Assembly: GCF_025950095.1 (NCBI RefSeq)
Contig: NZ_JAPDDR010000005.1
Span: 400,722 to 464,721, forward strand
DNA length: 64,000 bases
Direction of reading: 5' to 3'
DNA from: Luteolibacter rhizosphaerae
GTDB taxonomy: Bacteria; Verrucomicrobiota; Verrucomicrobiia; Verrucomicrobiales; Akkermansiaceae
A model generated the notes under the pieces. It was not told the DNA's origin and ran no database searches. It was given only the letters and a program-made list of their open reading frames with translations. Position numbers and translations under genes: made by a program. Positions 1-9,170 of this stretch are shown in pieces (within the stretch, counting starts at the first letter, position 1; each line of letters opens with the position of its first letter).

Positions 1-2
1 AG

Positions 3-419
3 AAGGTCGCGAACCTTCGCCTCACCTCGAACGACTCGATGGAGTCCGTTCTTCTGGAGCGCATCCCGCACGAGTATTCCTATAAGGACTCCAGCGGTTA
101 CCATTTCCTGCACAACGAGACCTACGACGATGTGGCCGTCCACGACGACATCATCGACACCGTTCGAAACTATCTGATCGAGGGCAATACCTACACCCTT
201 CTCTTCGCTGACGGTCTGGTGGCCGACATCGAGTTGCCGCCTTCGATGGAGATGATCGTGGCCGAATCACCGGAAGGTGTTAAGGGTGACTCTGCGAACA
301 ACGCTTACAAGTCCGCCACTATGGAAACCGGCCTTGTGGTGCAAGTCCCGCTCTTCATCAACCCGGGCGAAAAGCTGATCATCAAAACGGAAGATGCGTC
401 CTACATCAGCCGCGCTTAG
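3..419 (+). CDS. efp: Elongation factor P, 3' part (5' end outside window)
   Basis: This is the C-terminal two thirds (about 138 of the usual ~188 residues) of EF-P, which binds the ribosome between the P and E sites and relieves stalling at polyproline. The frame is already open at base 3, so the gene starts upstream of the window. The visible part covers the central OB domain (RIPHEYSY, GYHFLHNETYDD) and the C-terminal OB domain, including the family hallmarks SATMETGLVVQVPLFINPGE and a closing KTEDASYISRA-like segment. The modified residue lies in the missing N-terminal domain, so the modification type cannot be read here. A strong terminator follows directly. Confidence 0.95.
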   Translation, partial: KVANLRLTSNDSMESVLLERIPHEYSYKDSSGYHFLHNETYDDVAVHDDIIDTVRNYLIEGNTYTLLFADGLVADIELPPSMEMIVAESPEGVKGDSANNAYKSATMETGLVVQVPLFINPGEKLIIKTEDASYISRA

Positions 420-433
420 TTGAATCCTCTCTG

Positions 434-466
434 AAAAGCCGGGCTCCTCACGGGGTCCGGCTTTTT
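434..466 (+). terminator. Rho-independent terminator after efp
   Basis: AAAAGCCGG at 434-442 pairs with CCGGCTTTT at 457-465 around a 14-base loop and runs into a T tract. It lies 15 bases after the efp stop codon and ends that transcript before the glycosidase gene. Confidence 0.85.
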
Positions 467-561
467 CGTTGTTGGATGGGATGCTGATTTTCAATCTTTT
501 GTGCCCTCGTCACTTGCCCCGGCTTGGCATTCCTGCACGCTTTCTGCTCTAACGGGCTCGG

Positions 562-3246
562 ATGACGAGGGAACACGAGCGGCTAGACGAAGATCTGACC
601 CGGGGGAAGAACTGGAAGCGCTGGGGCCCTTACCTCAGCGAGCGCCAGTGGGGCACCGTGCGGGAGGATTATTCAGAGCACGGCAATAGTTGGGGCGAGT
701 TCCCCCACGATCACGCCCGCCGCCGCGCCTACCGCTGGGGCGAGGACGGTCTCCAAGGCTGGTGCGACCGCCAATGCCGCCTTTGCTTTGCTCCTGCTCT
801 TTGGAACGGAAAGGACACGATCCTGAAAGAGCGGCTCTTCGGGCTGGGAGGAAACGAGGGCAACCACGGCGAGGATGTGAAGGAGTGCTACTACTACCTC
901 GATTCCACCCCCACCCATTCCTACACCAAGGCGCTTTACAAGTATCCACAGGGCCGGTTTCCCTACACCGAGATCCGGGAGAAGAATGCCGAACTCGGCC
1001 GCGAGGGTCCGGAGTTGGAACTCGCGGACATGGGGATGTTCGACGGGGGGCGTTACTTTGACGTGCTGCAAGAAGTGGCGAAGAGATCGCCGGAGGACAT
1101 GCTGTGGCGGATCACGGTGACGAATCGGGGGGCGGAGGCGGCGGAGATTCATGTGCTGCCGACTTTGTGGTTCCGGAATGTTTGGAAGTGGGGGTCGGAG
1201 AGAGAGACACCTTTGCGCAAGCCTTCAATTGCATTGCATGGTGACCACTTGTTTGCGTCGCATGAGACCTTGGGGGACTTTTTGTTCTATGCGGACTCTC
1301 CGGATGCGGAGGAGGAGCCGGAGTGGCTGTTCACGGAGAACGAGACGGATTATCCGGCGATCTACGGGATTGGCGGACCGACGGAGTATGTGAAGGACGG
1401 TTTCCACAAGCTGCTGATCCAAGGGGAGAAAGACGCGGTTTCCCCGCTGCCGATGGGGACGAAGGCGGCGCCGCACCTGAAGTTCATGGTGCCGGCCGGG
1501 GGAAGCGTGACGATCCGATGCCGCTTACACGCAACCACCTCGGCCGACGGGGTGACCGGCTTGGCAGGGTTCGAGGAGACGTTCGAGGAGCGGATCGCGG
1601 AATGCGACGAGTTCTATGGCGAGGTGATTACTTCCGGGCTCTCTCCGGAGGAGAATCTGATCTGCCGTCAGGGCTACGCCGGGTTGCTGTGGTCGAAGCA
1701 GTTTTACCACTACGTGATCGATGACTGGCTGAAGGGTGACAGCGACGGCCCGGCTCCGCCGGAAGCGCGGTTGAACGGGCGGAATTCCGATTGGGGACAC
1801 TTTTTCGCCAGAGACGTGCTCTCGATGCCGGACAAGTGGGAGTATCCGTGGTTCGCGGCGTGGGACTCGGCCTTCCACATGATCCCCTTTGCCGCGGTGG
1901 ATCCGGACTTCGCGAAGGATCAACTGCTTTTGCTACTACGTGAGTGGTACATGCACCCGAACGGGCAGTTGCCGGCTTATGAGTGGAATTTCTCCGATGT
2001 GAACCCGCCGGTGCATGCTTGGGCGGTGTGGCGGGTTTACAAGATCGCCGACCCGAAGGGACAGCGGGACCTGCTGTTCCTGGAGCGGGCCTTCCAGAAG
2101 CTGTTGCTGAACTTCACCTGGTGGGTCAATCGCAAGGACGTCGAGGGGCGTCACGTGTTCGGCGGCGGATTCCTCGGACTGGACAACATCGGGGTCTTCG
2201 ACCGCTCGCATGCGTTGCCGGATGGTGGCAAGCTGCATCAGGCGGACGGCACGGCGTGGATGGCGTCCTACTGCCTGCTGATGCTGGCGATGGCGCTGGA
2301 ACTGGCCAGCGAGAAGCCCGCTTACGAGGACATTGCCTCGAAGTTCTTCGAGCACTTCGTCAGCATCACGGATGCGATCAACTCGCTGGGCGGGACGGGT
2401 CTATGGGACAGCCAGGACGGGTTCTACTATGACCAGCTGATCGTGAACCATGACGAGCCGGTGCCACTGCGGATTCGCTCGCTGGTGGGACTTCTGCCGA
2501 TGTGCGCGGTGACGGTGCTGAAGCAAACCACGATCGAATCGCTCTCCGGGTTCCGGAAGCGGATGGATTGGTTCCTGAGCAGCCGTCCGGACCTGTTGAA
2601 GTACATCAACGTGCGGCGTAATACCGGGGACAAGAAGTCGGCGCTATGCTTGTTGGCGATTCCTTCCGAGGCGCAGTTGCGCAAGACGCTTCACCGCATG
2701 CTGGATCCGAACGAGTTCCTGTCGGACTACGGGATCCGCTCGCTGAGCAAGGCGCACGACAAAGAGCCCTTCGTTTTCGAGCACGGCGGCGTACGGAACG
2801 AAGTTCAGTATACTCCCGGGGAGTCGAACACGGATATGTTCGGAGGCAACTCGAACTGGCGCGGGCCGATCTGGTTTCCGACGAACTTCCTGATCGTGGA
2901 GGCGCTCGAGCGTTACCACCACTTCTACGGCGACAGCTTCAAGATCGAGTATCCGACCGGTTCAGGCGTCGAGAAGACCCTCAAGGAAGTGGCGATCGAT
3001 ATCTGCGACCGGCTGATTTCCTTGTTCTGTCCGTGTGAAACGGGATACCGGCCTTGCTTCGGCAATGCGGAGACGGCGAAGCGCTACAGCGACGTGGAGC
3101 ATTGGCAGAACCTGCTGCTGTTCCATGAATACTTCCACTCGGAGACAGGGGAAGGACTCGGGGCTTCGCACCAGACAGGTTGGACTTCGCTGGTGGTGAG
3201 GCTGGTGAGAGATCGGAGGGAGAAACTCTGCCAGAGAATTATGTGA
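562..3246 (+). CDS. GH63 / MGH1-like glycosidase (putative glucosidase)
   Basis: An 894-residue protein of the MGH1-like/GH63 clan ((alpha/alpha)6-barrel glycosidases), a family often annotated as glucosidase. No signal peptide is seen, so it is probably cytoplasmic and acts on short glucosides or compatible-solute sugars (inference). The N-terminal ~330 residues look like the beta-rich domain (FFDGGRYF-like segment near 155; 'RITVTNRG' near 175). The barrel carries the conserved blocks PWFAAWDSAFHM (near 430), HPNGQLPAYEWNFSD (465-479) and GGNSNWRGPIWFP (near 760), which normally hold the acidic catalytic residues. It stands alone after the efp terminator, and nothing nearby gives its substrate. 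Confidence 0.85.
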   Translation: MTREHERLDEDLTRGKNWKRWGPYLSERQWGTVREDYSEHGNSWGEFPHDHARRRAYRWGEDGLQGWCDRQCRLCFAPALWNGKDTILKERLFGLGGNEGNHGEDVKECYYYLDSTPTHSYTKALYKYPQGRFPYTEIREKNAELGREGPELELADMGMFDGGRYFDVLQEVAKRSPEDMLWRITVTNRGAEAAEIHVLPTLWFRNVWKWGSERETPLRKPSIALHGDHLFASHETLGDFLFYADSPDAEEEPEWLFTENETDYPAIYGIGGPTEYVKDGFHKLLIQGEKDAVSPLPMGTKAAPHLKFMVPAGGSVTIRCRLHATTSADGVTGLAGFEETFEERIAECDEFYGEVITSGLSPEENLICRQGYAGLLWSKQFYHYVIDDWLKGDSDGPAPPEARLNGRNSDWGHFFARDVLSMPDKWEYPWFAAWDSAFHMIPFAAVDPDFAKDQLLLLLREWYMHPNGQLPAYEWNFSDVNPPVHAWAVWRVYKIADPKGQRDLLFLERAFQKLLLNFTWWVNRKDVEGRHVFGGGFLGLDNIGVFDRSHALPDGGKLHQADGTAWMASYCLLMLAMALELASEKPAYEDIASKFFEHFVSITDAINSLGGTGLWDSQDGFYYDQLIVNHDEPVPLRIRSLVGLLPMCAVTVLKQTTIESLSGFRKRMDWFLSSRPDLLKYINVRRNTGDKKSALCLLAIPSEAQLRKTLHRMLDPNEFLSDYGIRSLSKAHDKEPFVFEHGGVRNEVQYTPGESNTDMFGGNSNWRGPIWFPTNFLIVEALERYHHFYGDSFKIEYPTGSGVEKTLKEVAIDICDRLISLFCPCETGYRPCFGNAETAKRYSDVEHWQNLLLFHEYFHSETGEGLGASHQTGWTSLVVRLVRDRREKLCQRIM

Positions 3247-3898
3247 ACCTTCCCCTAGCCAGCTCATCCCAGCAGGCATTCCTCAGTGAGAAACCGAGAT
3301 GCTCCAATAGGACAGACCATCGAATCGGGATTCTCTGACGAAATGTCGTCGGGATCTCGGATCTGATCGCGGCTATGCAGGCTTCGCCAAGCCGGAGCTT
3401 TAAGCGCTGCATCGTGGCGCGGCCCATCGTCTCAAAGGCCGTCGCGTGCCACCTAACGAGGTTGGTGCATGAGCGTGGGGCGCCGAGTTGATACCTGCCC
3501 TGAATTCGTTACCCCTATCTACGCGACTTGATCTGGCTGAACGATCTCAAGACCCGCTTCAGATCCCGCCCTCCCCCCTTTCCCGCCTAACCGGACAATC
3601 GCCGTGCCGATGTTCGCCGAGTTGAGCTATCAGCAGCGGAGGATTGTCTGTCCCCCTTCTCTTTGAGGGAATCCGACCCAAGATCTAAAAGTTGCCCAGG
3701 CGACGGTAGGTCGGCATGGCTTATTGATCTACAGTTAAATGGGATGGTCATTTCACCTCGGAAATCTGGTCGTGAGCTTGATAGGCTCTCCGAAAAGTAG
3801 AATCTGCTTGAAAAAGCAAAACCTATCATGGAAAGTCACAACCTAGACATCGGAAAAGTAGATCTTTTGCTCCAAGAAACTCTGACTCTCTTCCCCAA
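3247..3898. other. 652-bp gap with no recognisable gene
   Basis: GC falls noticeably from left to right across this gap, which marks the left edge of an AT-richer island. The open frames inside (for example 3587-3829 minus, 80 codons) are Ser/Arg-rich with no family resemblance and no good ribosome-binding site. No terminator or RNA gene is evident. It may hold decayed coding sequence and the promoter of the next gene. Confidence 0.5.
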
Positions 3899-4687
3899 AT
3901 GAAAATCTGGCGATCAAGATGGGTGATAGTCCTAGCAGCGCTCATTTGCCTCTTGCTGATTCTCGCAGATCGGAAAAATGCTGCCTATGCAAAGCGTTCA
4001 GCGTATGGGAACCAACCAACAGGGGTAGCCGAATCTCAATTAAAACAATCGGAGGAGGCAAGAAAATCCAATCGTGTCAATCGGGCCGCGCAGTTGAAAT
4101 TAAGTCCCGAACAACAAAAACTTATAAGCATGGGCGTTTTCTCTGATGAGAATGCAGCATCATTCTTTCTTATAGGGGTCGGAGATAAAATTCCCAGTGA
4201 CGCTCTCAGGGAAGTAGGCCTAACCGAAGATAACCGTCCTGAGCTAGAAGCGATCGTAGACCGCCTCACAGACACAATGGGTAGTTTGATATCTGATCAA
4301 GCAGTTCAAGACGAGGCGGAAGCAGCCAAGGGCAATGTCGTATATCATATCCCAGCTGATCCCCAAGGGGGGGCGAACGCACTTCTTGAGTTCAGACAAC
4401 AACTGACCACAAGCTTTGGCCCCACCATCGCGGATGCGCTAATGCGAGGACTTCATTGCCCCCAATTTTTTGGAGCATTTGGCAAACAAGACGTTAGACT
4501 GCAGGTGACTGATGGGATTTCCCACAGTGGAACGCCTGTTTATTATGTTGACTACTCGTGTAGCGATCCTTCAACGGGAAAGAAATATAGGGAGGGACGG
4601 GAAACCCACGAGAGCTTCCAAAGTAGATTCGGTCATAAGGTGGTAGATAAAATATTTGAAGCGAAAGCAAGAATGAACCAAGAGTGA
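3899..4687 (+). CDS. Membrane-anchored or exported protein of unknown function
   Basis: A 262-residue protein with an N-terminal hydrophobic segment (residues 8-23, VIVLAALICLLLILAD) after two arginines, so it is either a signal anchor or an uncleaved signal sequence. The rest is soluble and polar, with an Ala/Lys/Glu-rich linker (30-70) and a compact C-terminal region containing a possible disulfide pair in LHCPQF and DYSCSDP (about 195-230). No family is recognised. Base composition is clearly AT-richer than the housekeeping neighbours and matches the following glycosyltransferase genes, so it probably arrived with them. Confidence 0.7.
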   Translation: MKIWRSRWVIVLAALICLLLILADRKNAAYAKRSAYGNQPTGVAESQLKQSEEARKSNRVNRAAQLKLSPEQQKLISMGVFSDENAASFFLIGVGDKIPSDALREVGLTEDNRPELEAIVDRLTDTMGSLISDQAVQDEAEAAKGNVVYHIPADPQGGANALLEFRQQLTTSFGPTIADALMRGLHCPQFFGAFGKQDVRLQVTDGISHSGTPVYYVDYSCSDPSTGKKYREGRETHESFQSRFGHKVVDKIFEAKARMNQE

Positions 4688-4700
4688 TTGTTTCTAGTTG

Positions 4701-5399
4701 ATGAAATATATGAAAGCCGAAGAATTCCTCCCTCCTAAAGTGGATCTCATGGATGTCTGTGAGCAAAACAGCATTCTCCAGAATAGACGTGCGTTTATAA
4801 AGAAAACCAGCGGCTTATCTCTCGGGACTTGGGCGATTTGGAATGGTCTAACTGGAAAGGCCGAGGCGTGGCCATATTCAGCGGTGATACCCATGCCCAG
4901 TTCTCACGTGGCGAAGGCGTGCTCACAAGTGTTCACCTCTCCCCTTGATCCTTATAAGGGTTGGCTGAATATTGTAGTTTGGCCATCGGGCGGCTCTTAT
5001 GGTTCCTATTGCGAAGTTTCGTTTCGTTTGGCAGGCGAGAACCCTGTAGGAGCATCCTTCGTTGGATCTTGGCAGTGGGTAAGAGGTTATCTTTCAGGTG
5101 GAGATGCCGATTGTAATATTTCCAGCACCTCCGACTCGTTGGAAATTGCGCTTTGGAATTGGTATGAGAACGGCTCGACCACTCCTATTGATCCGTGGGA
5201 GGATTATGTTTTCCATAGAGTTTGGGTGGAATACCAAGCTGCCGGCAAGTTTAGTAATCCAGCAGTGGCCAGTGATCAATACTATACTGTGACGTTTAAG
5301 TTGCGATTCGGAGCATTTGATCCTTCTACCGGAAATCAGATCGGATCTGACTTCGCGTCGGCTGGAGGATTGATAGATCTCGGAGCGCTCGGGGCGTAA
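4701..5399 (+). CDS. Tat-type exported protein of unknown function
   Basis: About 232 residues. Residues 29-55 look like a twin-arginine signal (N-R-R-A-F-I-K-K followed by a moderately hydrophobic SGLSLGTWAIW run and an A-E-A-W site), preceded by an unusually long 28-residue leader. The mature part is rich in Trp, Tyr, Gly and Ser, resembling an all-beta extracellular domain. ATG 4701 was chosen over the TTG at 4698; ATG 4710 is also possible. It lies 13 bases after the upstream gene and 14 before the glycosyltransferase, which suggests one transcript. Function unknown; it may be a carrier or partner for the linked glycosyltransferases (speculative). Confidence 0.65.
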   Translation: MKYMKAEEFLPPKVDLMDVCEQNSILQNRRAFIKKTSGLSLGTWAIWNGLTGKAEAWPYSAVIPMPSSHVAKACSQVFTSPLDPYKGWLNIVVWPSGGSYGSYCEVSFRLAGENPVGASFVGSWQWVRGYLSGGDADCNISSTSDSLEIALWNWYENGSTTPIDPWEDYVFHRVWVEYQAAGKFSNPAVASDQYYTVTFKLRFGAFDPSTGNQIGSDFASAGGLIDLGALGA

Positions 5400-5413
5400 T
5401 ACCAATAGGCAAG

Positions 5414-6178
5414 ATGAATCTTGCAGTAATGTTCGCCTTTACGGGCAGCACTTCTCATTATTGGCCTAGGCAGGCCAAATGGGCGGTCTCATCTTTGGTC
5501 CGATCAACTTGGCAAGGCGAGATCAAGATCTGGAGAGGATGGGAAAAACCTCTATTTCCGCACGGACGCCAATTTTTAAGCGAGGAGTATTTTGATTTCA
5601 GCGCAGAGCTTGAATCTTTCTCTTTGGGAGATACTTCTGCGAAGGAGCATTTGCATTGTTCTTTTCTGTACTTCACATGGCTAAAGAAATTTTTATCGAC
5701 CATTCCTGTCGATAGGTATAAATGGATTCTATTATTTGACGCAGATGTTGTATTTCTTCGGGATATCGGGCACCTGCTGAAATCTTCTCGTCAACTGATT
5801 TTGCATCGTTATATTGCGGAGGGGTGCGAAAAAATTGACGGAGGATTTCTCGCACTCAGATCTGAAATTTTTCATGATTTTATTTTGATCTGGATGGCAG
5901 AACTAAAGATTGCTGTGGAGTCGCATTGGGATAAATCGCGATCCGAAATCATAAGTGAGATTGTATCGAAACGGGGGTGGACTATGGACAGATTTGAGGC
6001 CGGAGAGGTTTTAACTACCACCTCTAGCGATGCTTTGCTGTTTGATGCTTTTGATGCTGCGGTTGTCCATGTAAATCCCTCTTCTTCAGATCTTAGAACT
6101 CGCATTTCTTCTGGTCTTTTTCTATCAAGCATTCTCGGTGAAGGTTGGGGTGGAATCTGGGATTCGCTAGAAATGTAA
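5414..6178 (+). CDS. DXD-type glycosyltransferase-like protein
   Basis: A 254-residue protein with no signal peptide. The segment YKWILLFDADVVFLRD (103-118) is a typical metal/nucleotide-sugar binding DXD block (D109-A-D111), and a downstream IDGGFLALRS block resembles the acceptor-side strand of GT-A glycosyltransferases such as GT8 or related families. The N-terminus (MFAFTGSTSHYWPRQAKWAVSSL) fits the first Rossmann-like strand and helix. Specificity is not predictable. It is followed 7 bases later by a second glycosyltransferase gene. It is AT-rich relative to the genome. Confidence 0.65.
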   Translation: MNLAVMFAFTGSTSHYWPRQAKWAVSSLVRSTWQGEIKIWRGWEKPLFPHGRQFLSEEYFDFSAELESFSLGDTSAKEHLHCSFLYFTWLKKFLSTIPVDRYKWILLFDADVVFLRDIGHLLKSSRQLILHRYIAEGCEKIDGGFLALRSEIFHDFILIWMAELKIAVESHWDKSRSEIISEIVSKRGWTMDRFEAGEVLTTTSSDALLFDAFDAAVVHVNPSSSDLRTRISSGLFLSSILGEGWGGIWDSLEM

Positions 6179-6185
6179 CATCGCC

Positions 6186-7645
6186 ATGAATGGGTCTGAG
6201 CTCCCGGTTTGTTACTATATCAATAACGCGAGGGCGCAGCATCTTCGAAGTTTGATTGAGTGGGATTTTGCGCAGAACGATCTTGATGTGATTCGCTTTG
6301 CCGGAGTTGATCCAGATCGGAGATGGAGATCATTTTCTGGCGTGAGGAGAGGAGGTGTAAGGTCGATGTCTAAGGCATCGCTGGATACTTACGTTATCCT
6401 TATTGCGATGATTATTATTATTAGAAACGCAAGGTCACAGCGGCTTAATGCTGTGGCTATTTTTCGCGACAACGTTACATTGAGAGCTAACTTCAAAAGA
6501 CTTCTCTCAAGACTGGCCCTCCCCGAGGACTGGGGTGTTCTGCTTCTCGATGGAAATCATAATAAGTGCATACTCCCGGTTTGTTTTGGTTTAGCCAAGA
6601 TAGAAGACCCCCTTCAAGGGGTGCCTCTTGCGTTTATGGTAAGTCGTCGGCATTTTAATGTGGTTTTGGCGGACTTGAAGAGGTTGTGCAAGATGATTCG
6701 TATTGATGGACTCGAAGCTCTTTCTGGAGCTTTTCAGACGTCCCGTCCTATCTTCACTTGTGTTCCGGCTTTGGTGTGGAAAAGGGAACCTGATTTCCCT
6801 CAGTCTTCACAAAGTTGCAAGAGGATTCAGTTAGAGGTTGGAGAAGGCTCTGAAGATATTTTCACCAAGATGTATGGAGGCGGAGTGAAGGGAATTCGAT
6901 CAAAATTGGCTCTTATCTTTTTGACTAGGGCCGATGTAAATCACCCGTCTATATGGAGAGATTTTGTGGATGAATGCCCTGAGCGGGTGGTAGTTCATTC
7001 TCATTCAAAAGTTCGCTCTTTGGGGGTAGATGCGTTCTTGCATGGAACAATCGTAGATAGTAACATTCTTACGAAATGGGGGGACATGAGTTGGTCAGGG
7101 CGACTAGGCTTCTTTTGTCCACGGCGCTTTGCGATCCTGAGGTAACCCACATTGCCTTGCTTTCAGAAAGTTGCGTGCCTATTAGATCTCTTTCTTATAT
7201 TTTGGCTTCGCTGGAGGCCTCGCCTAAATCTCGTTTCTATTTCAGTGGATTGGATTACTGCAGTCTAATGCAGAGAGCTAGGGCAAAGGCCGTCCCGTCA
7301 GTTCCTGATTCATGCTGGCGGTTCCAACCCCAATGGTGGTTGATGAGTCGCGAGACTGCACTGTGGGCTAATGCAAATGATTACACGAAGGATCTTGAAC
7401 TGGTGGAGATACCTGATGAGATGTATTTCTCGACAGTTCTGATGCTTCAAGGATATCCGCTCGAGGATCGGGTGCATTGCAGACCTGTGACGTGGACCTT
7501 CTGGGAGAAAGGACACGGAAGTCCTAAGATATTCAAAGATTTAGATGCGGGAATTATTGAGAATATGTGGGAGTCTGGATGCTTTTTTGCGCGGAAGTTT
7601 GCCCGGGGTGCCGACATGTCTAACTTCCGTCTTCATCGGCAATGA
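6186..7645 (+). pseudogene. GT25-like/GT14-like bifunctional glycosyltransferase, frameshifted
   Basis: Two overlapping frames, 6186-7145 and 7076-7645, make one interrupted gene. Residues 8-125 resemble GT25-type enzymes (YINNARAQHLR start, FRDNVTLRANFKRLL and EDWGVLLLDG blocks). Residues 240-302 match the start of core-2/I-branching beta-1,6-GlcNAc-transferase-like domains (GT14; LALIFLTRADVNHPSIW, then TKWGDMS). The continuation LVRATRLLLSTALCDP, LLSESCVPIRS, WRFQPQWWLMSRE and PDEMYFSTVL lies in the +2 frame. One base is missing near 7089-7093; restoring it gives a protein of about 486 residues. The expected acidic motif of the GT25-like half reads R-D-N, so that half may be inactive. This is either a true mutation or an assembly error. 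Confidence 0.7.
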
Positions 7646-7677
7646 GGTTTGGAGCGCACTTTACACTAGAAGTGGTT

Positions 7678-7737
7678 TCAAAAGTATCCGGCAAGGATCA
7701 TCATGCAGGCGAGTTCGAAGAAGCCAAGTAGAGATCG
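7678..7737 (-). pseudogene. Transposase C-terminal remnant (IS5-like)
   Basis: Twenty codons on the minus strand read RSLLGFFELACMMILAGYF-stop. This resembles the last helix of many IS5-group DDE transposases (pattern LGFxxLAC...L). It sits exactly where the AT-rich glycosyltransferase island gives way to GC-rich sequence, so it is probably the scar of an insertion sequence that formed the island edge. It is too short for firm family assignment. Confidence 0.45.
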
Positions 7738-7740
7738 CTC

Positions 7741-8212
7741 CTGCGCTGCCGCGTGTGGTAGTGGAAGATCATGCCGAGATGTGCAGCACCGCCGACGCGC
7801 TGCCGGTAGAGATGCCGCGCGAGAATGAAGTGGCCCCACCGCCGAACTGGTGCTGCCCTATCTCGATGTCGGCGGTGCCGCCGTGCCCGACCTTATTTCC
7901 GAGCATTTCAATCTCGCCGAGGGCGAGGGTGTAGTGATCCGCACGCTTGATCTAGGCGGTCCGGTGGTGGCGGCGGGACTTGGCCAGAAGCACATCGTGA
8001 CGAGGATTGCGGGCAAGGCGGTGGGTTCCCACGACGGGCTGCGCGAAGCGATCTCCGGCAGCAAGCCGAGTCACGCGGTGGAGGTGGATTACATTCACCG
8101 CGGCGAATCGACGACCGCGACTCTAACGCTGATCAATGCGCCGGCGCATCAGGATCTAATCGCCCGTAGGGGCACGCCACTTGGAGCATCGCGGTCGAAT
8201 TATCCCAGCTGA
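7741..8212 (+). pseudogene. PDZ-domain protein remnant
   Basis: Degenerate coding sequence. From about 7832 (after an in-frame TGA) the frame reads ELVLPYLDVGG, then VVIRTLDLGGPVVAAGL and KHIVTRIAGKAVGSHDGLREAI, and ends at 8212. The V-x-x-L-x-x-GGPVxxAGL...ITRIxGKxV pattern is a PDZ domain, as found in periplasmic proteins. The probable upstream part (PRVVVEDHAEM, ADALPVEMPREN) is in another frame, so at least one frameshift separates the pieces. No start codon or ribosome-binding site is preserved. Confidence 0.55.
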
Positions 8213-8342
8213 TGCAAAGTCTGGAGCCAGCCGCTGGTCCGCTCCACGGTTCAGCGCCGTTTGTAGTGGCGGAGCTTGCGGCTTCCCGGTGGAACGGCGG
8301 GCCGAGATCATGTCCAGACCGAATTTGGCCAAGGTGACAAGC

Positions 8343-8615
8343 TTATTTCCTACGGCGAGAGGTGCCAATAGCGGCGAGGAAGAGGCAGGCAAGCACGGCG
8401 GACGAGGGTTCGGAAATCGCGCTGATGTCCACACTGAGATTGTCGATATGGATGACGCTCGAAAAGTCGTTGCCAATGCGGAGGCGGTCGTGAAGGTCCA
8501 TGCACCCATGTCATAGAGATAGGTGGATGTGGCCGTAGTGACGGCGGTCGGGTCGGAACCAGCCTCGAGGTTTCCGAAGCGGAAGGAGAAATTTCCGATT
8601 TGAGGCCGGCAAGGA
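8343..8615 (-). pseudogene. PEP-CTERM protein remnant (3' end)
   Basis: The minus strand ends with SEPSSAVLACLFLAAIGTSRRRK and a TAA at 8343-8345. This is the verrucomicrobial PEP-CTERM sorting tail (Pro motif, hydrophobic helix, Arg cluster) recognised by exosortase. Just upstream the frame reads HIDNLSVDISAIS. The preceding FSFRFGNLEAGSDPTAVTT segment is in a different frame, separated by a frameshift near 8495. The rest of the gene is gone. It was an exported protein gene cut down to its last ~90 codons. Confidence 0.6.
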
Positions 8616-8659
8616 AGAGTCCGCTAGGTCCCCTGCCCCGCCGCCGGTATGATGCGGGG

Positions 8660-9145
8660 ATGGCAGAGATGATCGAGACGAGACTGAATGCGCGGCAGAG
8701 GAAATTCGCGCTGCTGGTGGCCGAGGGGATGTCGCAGTATGCGGCCTTTGAAAAAGTATACGGCCGGAAGGAGGCGACCTATGCCTCCGCGCTGACACGG
8801 AAGCCGGCGGTGGCGGCGGAGATCGCAAGACTGCAGGCGGAGGCGGCAGCGGCGTGCTCGCTGAAGCACCAAGAGCTGGTGGGCTTCCTGGTATCCGTGA
8901 TCATGACGCCGGTGGGGCATCTGGGACCGGACGATCTGCTGGTGCAGGAGTGGACGGAGGTGGAGACGAAGGGCAGCAAGCGGAGAACGCTGAAGGGGAT
9001 CAACAAGCTGGGAGCCGCGAAGCTGCTATCCTGCCTGCTGGGCTGGATGAAGCCGGATCACTCCAGCAGCCAGAGCGAGATCAAGATCGTGCTGAAGAAG
9101 ATGTGGGAGGATGAGGATGGTGCCGGACAGGGCAATCGCACTTAG
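8660..9145 (+). CDS. Phage terminase small subunit-like protein (orphan)
   Basis: 161 residues from ATG 8660, chosen over a TTG at 8600 because family-like sequence starts here. Residues 8-58 (LNARQRKFALLVAEGMSQYAAFEKVYG, then TYASALTRKPAVAAEIARL) are the typical terminase small-subunit helix-turn-helix DNA-binding region. The remainder is helical and ends with a charged tail. In phages this protein recognises pac/cos DNA and recruits the large subunit. No large subunit, portal or other phage gene is adjacent, so it is a stranded remnant or a domesticated gene. Confidence 0.65.
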   Translation: MAEMIETRLNARQRKFALLVAEGMSQYAAFEKVYGRKEATYASALTRKPAVAAEIARLQAEAAAACSLKHQELVGFLVSVIMTPVGHLGPDDLLVQEWTEVETKGSKRRTLKGINKLGAAKLLSCLLGWMKPDHSSSQSEIKIVLKKMWEDEDGAGQGNRT

Positions 9146-9170
9146 ATTCTGATCACCGCGAATGGACGAC

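Noticed and set aside
3587..3829. An 80-codon minus-strand open frame in the 3247-3898 gap
   Set aside because: Ser/Arg-rich, no ribosome-binding site and no family; kept only as part of the gap note.
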